Source: Polytrichum commune
Taxonomy: Eukaryota; Streptophyta; Polytrichopsida; Polytrichales; Polytrichaceae
DNA: 64,000 nucleotides
Direction: 5' to 3'
NCBI GenBank assembly: GCA_950295325.1
Contig: OX485805.1
Coordinates: 4,090,501-4,154,500 of the forward strand
Positions 60,386-64,000 of this stretch are shown piece by piece; position 1 is the first letter of the stretch, and every line of letters begins with the position of its first letter. A program made the translations under genes and the position numbers. The notes under the pieces were generated by a model, which worked only from the letters and a program-made list of their open reading frames with translations, was not told where the DNA came from and ran no database searches.

Positions 60386-61238
60386 GGCGGGACCTCGGGG
60401 TCCCACCCAGTCCCGGCTCTCGCACAAACCCCATAGCAATGTCAATATACGTCCGGTTCAGTCCACAGGGAGGTCACTCCATTGTCAAGTTGAACACCAC
60501 GTGTGAACAAAGTTTCCTATCCCTATACTACATGCCAAAGATAATTTAAAATTTTATGATACTTTTTCTACATATGCATAATCATTGATAGTATCTTTCA
60601 TATATTTCTTTGAAATTTTTAGTCATCTTCATTTTTGTAGTAGTAATTTTGTTAGTTCAATTCTACGTCATGCTAGTTAGAAACGGTATGTTTTATACAA
60701 AAAAAAAATCATCAAATCTAGTTATTATTTTTTATTGTGTAATAGGTACCGTGTTTATCTACTAATGAACAAAATTTGACCCATTTTGGTGATGCTTTAT
60801 GTAAAAAATAGGATTTTTTACATGTAAAGTGTTCGCACGTGGTTGTTTAACTTTACAATGGAGTGACCTCCCCGTGGTTTAGTAGAGAAGTGTGGCAATC
60901 AACTGCTTTCACTGAGATCTACACAACGATGCAAAAAGATCCAAAAAAATTAAATATGAAATCAGTGCCAAAATTGAAGGTGTCTCTCTCGGGGCTCTAT
61001 TGAGATTACTTATCGAGACTGCTTATCGGCTTCATCCTCTGATTTGCATGCTAATCATAACCGACCAGTTTGTGTAGCAACCCATTAAGAGATTCAAAAC
61101 AAGTGTCTACACAACGCTTCATGTTTATCATGTTTATCTGCCGAGCACCGCAAAACTACACATGCACACCCCGACCAAAAATAAATAATTAATTCCATTC
61201 TCAAAGCATGTCTTGGCGGGACCTTGGGGTCCCGCCAA
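60386..61238. repeat. Block bordered by two similar GC-rich palindromes
   Basis: GGCGGGACCTCGGGGTCCCA at 60386 and TTGGCGGGACCTTGGGGTCC at 61213 are near-identical hairpin-forming sequences. The second has a perfect 11-bp stem around TTGG. They stand out in AT-rich DNA and enclose the MITE at 60468-60872. Whether they mark the ends of one element is unproven. Confidence 0.55.
60468..60872. mobile_element. MITE with GGGAGGTCACTCCATTG ends
   Basis: About 405 bp. Inverted ends of about 42 bp: GGGAGGTCACTCCATTGT and CAATGGAGTGACCTCCC, followed inward by CACCACGTGTGAAC against GTTCGCACGTGG. The target duplication is not clear. No gene. Confidence 0.8.
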
Positions 61239-62029
61239 AAGGTTCAAATGCATACTTTAAAAACGTGGAAATGATGCAAACAATTGCTACAGTTTCAAGC
61301 ATTCTATGCAGTTTTACATACTAGCATTTGTAGAATGTGACATGGAATTTGTCTATAATTGTCACATGATAACCTTGTTTCATCATATTCATATACCCAA
61401 TACTATTTATGATTAATAATGCAAGTGTGAACTCAATAAAATGAAATATAAGTCAAATATGAGCCAAATATAGAGCTTTGAAACTTAAAACTTGATTTCT
61501 AGTGTATGGGAGATCTTCAAGACTAAAATACATCAATTTTACAATTGTGATTGTAGACAAATCTGATCTAACTTGTGTTTCTGAAGAGACAATATCCAAG
61601 CTTAATAATCTCTTAATTTAGTGAATCTAAGTTGTTGGCAAAGTGGCTCATCTTCTAAGGGTTAAGAATTCACATGTTATCTTGCTCCATTATTGGTGTA
61701 ATATGTACCCAAAATCAACTGAACCGCAACCTTATATTTGGTGGCTTCAAATGTACGATCATGGTATAAAGTGTTGATTTTAGGTTATGCGTTGGTTTTG
61801 GATATGCTTACCTTGGACCACCCCATCCAATGTACATGACAACATGTGGTAGTATTGAATCCTAGAAAGACACATGGACATGTATGTGAACTTTTGGAGA
61901 CATTTGCAAGTCACAAATTTGTGGCAACCATGACCAATTCATAGTGGGAGGGTGAAGACTTTTCATAGTCCAAAATTGTCCTAACATTACTCGGGCCATG
62001 GATCAAGGTCGCACCGACCACAACCTCAA
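61239..62029. other. No supported gene
   Basis: Generic AT-rich sequence without frames or repeats that I can support. Confidence 0.5.
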
Positions 62030-63373
62030 CCCCAAAGCCTCATTATTTGGATGACAATATAAGGGGCGGTTTACACTATGGACCATGAAGTCGTCCCATG
62101 TAAGAGGTCTATTTTGCGTGGGACGACTACATGGGACGACTTCCATGGTCCGAGTTACTAAAATATTAGTTTTCATGGTTCGTGGGCCCTTCACTAGGTG
62201 TAAACCGAATGTGGACCATGAAGAATGACCATGCACCAAAAAGTGGAGTCATTACCTAAGTTGGAAAAAAATCATTAAAAAAATCCAAAAAAATCATTAA
62301 AACGGCATTTTTCTGACATGGGCCCTTGCTATTTTTCCTAGACCACCTCTTTTGCTTGTCCCAACGGAAAACCCGTTGGACCATGGCAGTGGATAGAGTA
62401 GGCTTAAAAAAACAAATTTGTGGACCTCAACCTCGTGGTCACTCTGCCATTTTTTCCTTGGTGTAAACCCAAGTCGTCCCGGGACAACTTCAACGTCCAA
62501 TCACATCGCTTAGACGGCCGTGGGACGACTTCATGGTCCATAGTGTAAACCGCCCCTAAGTTGGGGAAGGATCACATTCTCATCCCAACCTCAACCCCAG
62601 CTGCAATAGGTGCCTAATATCTCAATATTGAATGACAATGTAGGTTGAGGTCCAAGACATTCCCATCCCAAGCTCAATAAGTTTGAAGTCAGAGGGGGAT
62701 TGAAGCCACTCCAACCTCAAGATTGTACCAACTAATTACATGGCATTGCTAAGTTCTACCTACCACTTACCCTAGGTAGGATAATAATTTGGCCAAGAGC
62801 TAAAAGTCCCAAAAGCCTCATTATTTGGACGACAATATAAGTTGGGGAAGGACCACATTCTCATCCCAACCTCAACCCCGGCTGCAATAGGTGCCTAATA
62901 TCTCAATATTGGATGACAATGTAGGTTGAGGTCCAAGACATTCCCATCCCAAGCTCAATAGGTTTGAAGTTAGATGAGGACTGAAACAAATCTAGACCCC
63001 AACTTTGAAGCCCTACTGACACCGATCCAATCCGAACAGAGAATGCGTAATTGGATGACCTCTGGCGAAGAGAATCGGCAAAGAAATCGTAATCGGGAAG
63101 GTGAAGAGAGTGAATGTCTGTCTGTCTGCACACGCAGTGGATGAGTGCTGGCAGGAACGGAGGAGATCAGGGGATGAGGGTTACATCGGTCAAATCCGAC
63201 GGTCGAGAAAGCATAGGCAACGTGGACTCACCATAAGCCATAAGTTGCTTTCATCGCCCATAGACTTCTTCTCGACCACTCCAACCTCAAGATTGTACTG
63301 ACTAATCACATGACATTGCTAAGTTCCACCTATCACTTACCTAGGTAGGAGAATAATTTGGCCAAGAGCTAAA
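62030..63373 (+). repeat. Small tandem duplication
   Basis: Unit one (about 62030-62808) and unit two (about 62809-63373) share AAAGCCTCATTATTTGG, GACAATATAA, CAATAGGTGCCTAATATCTC, GTAGGTTGAGGTCCAAGACA and, at their ends, CCACTCCAACCTCAAGATTG to GGCCAAGAGCTAAAA. Unit one is interrupted by the MITE at 62063-62556. Unit two has about 290 bp extra (62980-63274), GC-richer and without a gene. Confidence 0.85.
62063..62556. mobile_element. Harbinger-type MITE with GGGGCGGTTTACAC ends, copy 2
   Basis: 494 bp with inverted ends GGGGCGGTTTACACTATGGA and TCCATAGTGTAAACCGCCCC, flanked by TAA on both sides (62060-62062 and 62557-62559). The neighbouring tandem unit has the uninterrupted target ATATAAGTTGGGG (about 62838-62850), proving both edges. 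Inverted-repeat symmetry extends well inside (CATGAAGTCGTCCCA / GGGACGACTTCATGG). Same family as 7732-8864. Confidence 0.95.
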
Positions 63374-63480
63374 AATTAACGTGTTGTGGTTCTCAAAAAC
63401 AAGGGCTTCAATCTTAGTGTTGTGCCAAGGTCCCCGTGGAACAAGGCATCTCTCTTATTTACAAAGAGGGTGAAGGCTTA

Positions 63481-63992
63481 TGCCCCCTTCCCACCTGACT
63501 TTAGCTGAGACTAAAAGTTGGTTCTAACAACCTGGCCTTCACACCATCGACATTATCTAGTGCCGAGCCTAGTTGGCAAATGACGTGGCATGGCTTAAAA
63601 GTGGAGGTTTTAAGCCTCAAGCATCTACCCTCTCATTGGTACCTAAACATGAGGCAAGAATATAGGACCTTTAAAAGTGTCGCCTCTTGCACTTGTAATT
63701 GGTTGCTTTTTAGTCTTAGCTATGAGGGCACGAGGAGCTTCATTAACAAAAACCGATGGTAAGATAGGTGAGTAGTAAGGCATTTGGGGATAGGACAAAA
63801 ACTACCCAACATTCATTGCTTGATAGATAAAACAACAAACATTTACTTAACATTTACCTACTTGAAAATCTCCAGAGCAAGTTCTTATAGGTGCATTGGG
63901 ATAGCCGGATGCCTCTGCTATAACTGAGGGAGCTTTACCCGGTTTTTAGAAACTACTTTGGTTCTTAGCTAAAGTCGGGTGGGAAGGGGGCA
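63481..63992. mobile_element. MITE with TGCCCCCTTCCCACC ends
   Basis: 512 bp with inverted ends TGCCCCCTTCCCACCTGACT and AGTCGGGTGGGAAGGGGGCA (one mismatch; the symmetry continues through TTTAGCT), flanked by TTA on both sides (63478-63480 and 63993-63995). A PIF/Harbinger-type target. No gene. Confidence 0.85.
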
Positions 63993-64000
63993 TTAGCAAT

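Overview
The window looks like nuclear DNA of a land plant, in a gene-poor, repeat-rich part of a large genome. The evidence is AT-rich sequence, a split gene with an AP2/ERF-type DNA-binding domain and plant-like GT...AG introns, a Ty1/copia retrotransposon, PIF/Harbinger elements with the Myb-like partner gene usual for plant members, pogo/Tigger-type elements, many MITEs and a plant telo-box motif. I cannot tell which plant lineage it is. There is no sign of bacterial or organelle organisation.

Layout. 1-7.7 kb: no supported gene, only simple and degenerate repeats. 7.7-11.7 kb: a Harbinger-type MITE with a long hairpin, a second MITE, and a pogo/Tigger element (9718-11742) with an open DDE transposase frame. 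12-16.2 kb: dispersed repeats and one unidentified ORF. 16.2-31.7 kb: copy A of a large direct duplication, expanded by a decayed Harbinger element (18239-21649), a 1.05 kb insertion with an 11-bp target duplication, and a degenerate Copia element (23558-30032) that may itself contain an inserted block. 31.7-36.8 kb: nothing convincing. 37.4-42.7 kb: the one likely host gene, on the minus strand. I model it as one 5' UTR leader exon plus eleven coding exons encoding about 407 residues, with an N-terminal AP2 domain and a C-terminal part I do not recognise. 42.9-43.9 kb: two MITEs just upstream of that gene. 43.9-54.9 kb: copy B of the duplication, carrying a different set of insertions: a short palindromic MITE, a 1.2 kb MITE with a pogo element nested in it, and a nearly intact 4.74 kb Harbinger element (48709-53448). 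55-64 kb: an 84-bp tandem array, dispersed repeats, several MITEs and a small tandem duplication at 62-63.4 kb.

The main interest is that paralogous segments inside the window act as each other's empty sites. Copy A shows the unoccupied target of the Harbinger element and the 1.2 kb MITE found in copy B. Copy B shows the unoccupied target of the Copia element and the 1.05 kb insertion found in copy A. The small duplication at 62-63 kb does the same for one MITE. These comparisons fix element boundaries and target-site duplications without outside data and order the insertions after the duplication. The Harbinger element at 48.7-53.4 kb is the closest to a working system: perfect 21-bp TIRs, a TTA target duplication, an intact Myb-like gene, and a DDE transposase apparently interrupted by only one frameshift. 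I found no clearly new biological system. The strongest candidates for something undescribed are the C-terminal part of the AP2-domain protein and the tandem repeats in its 5' UTR intron.
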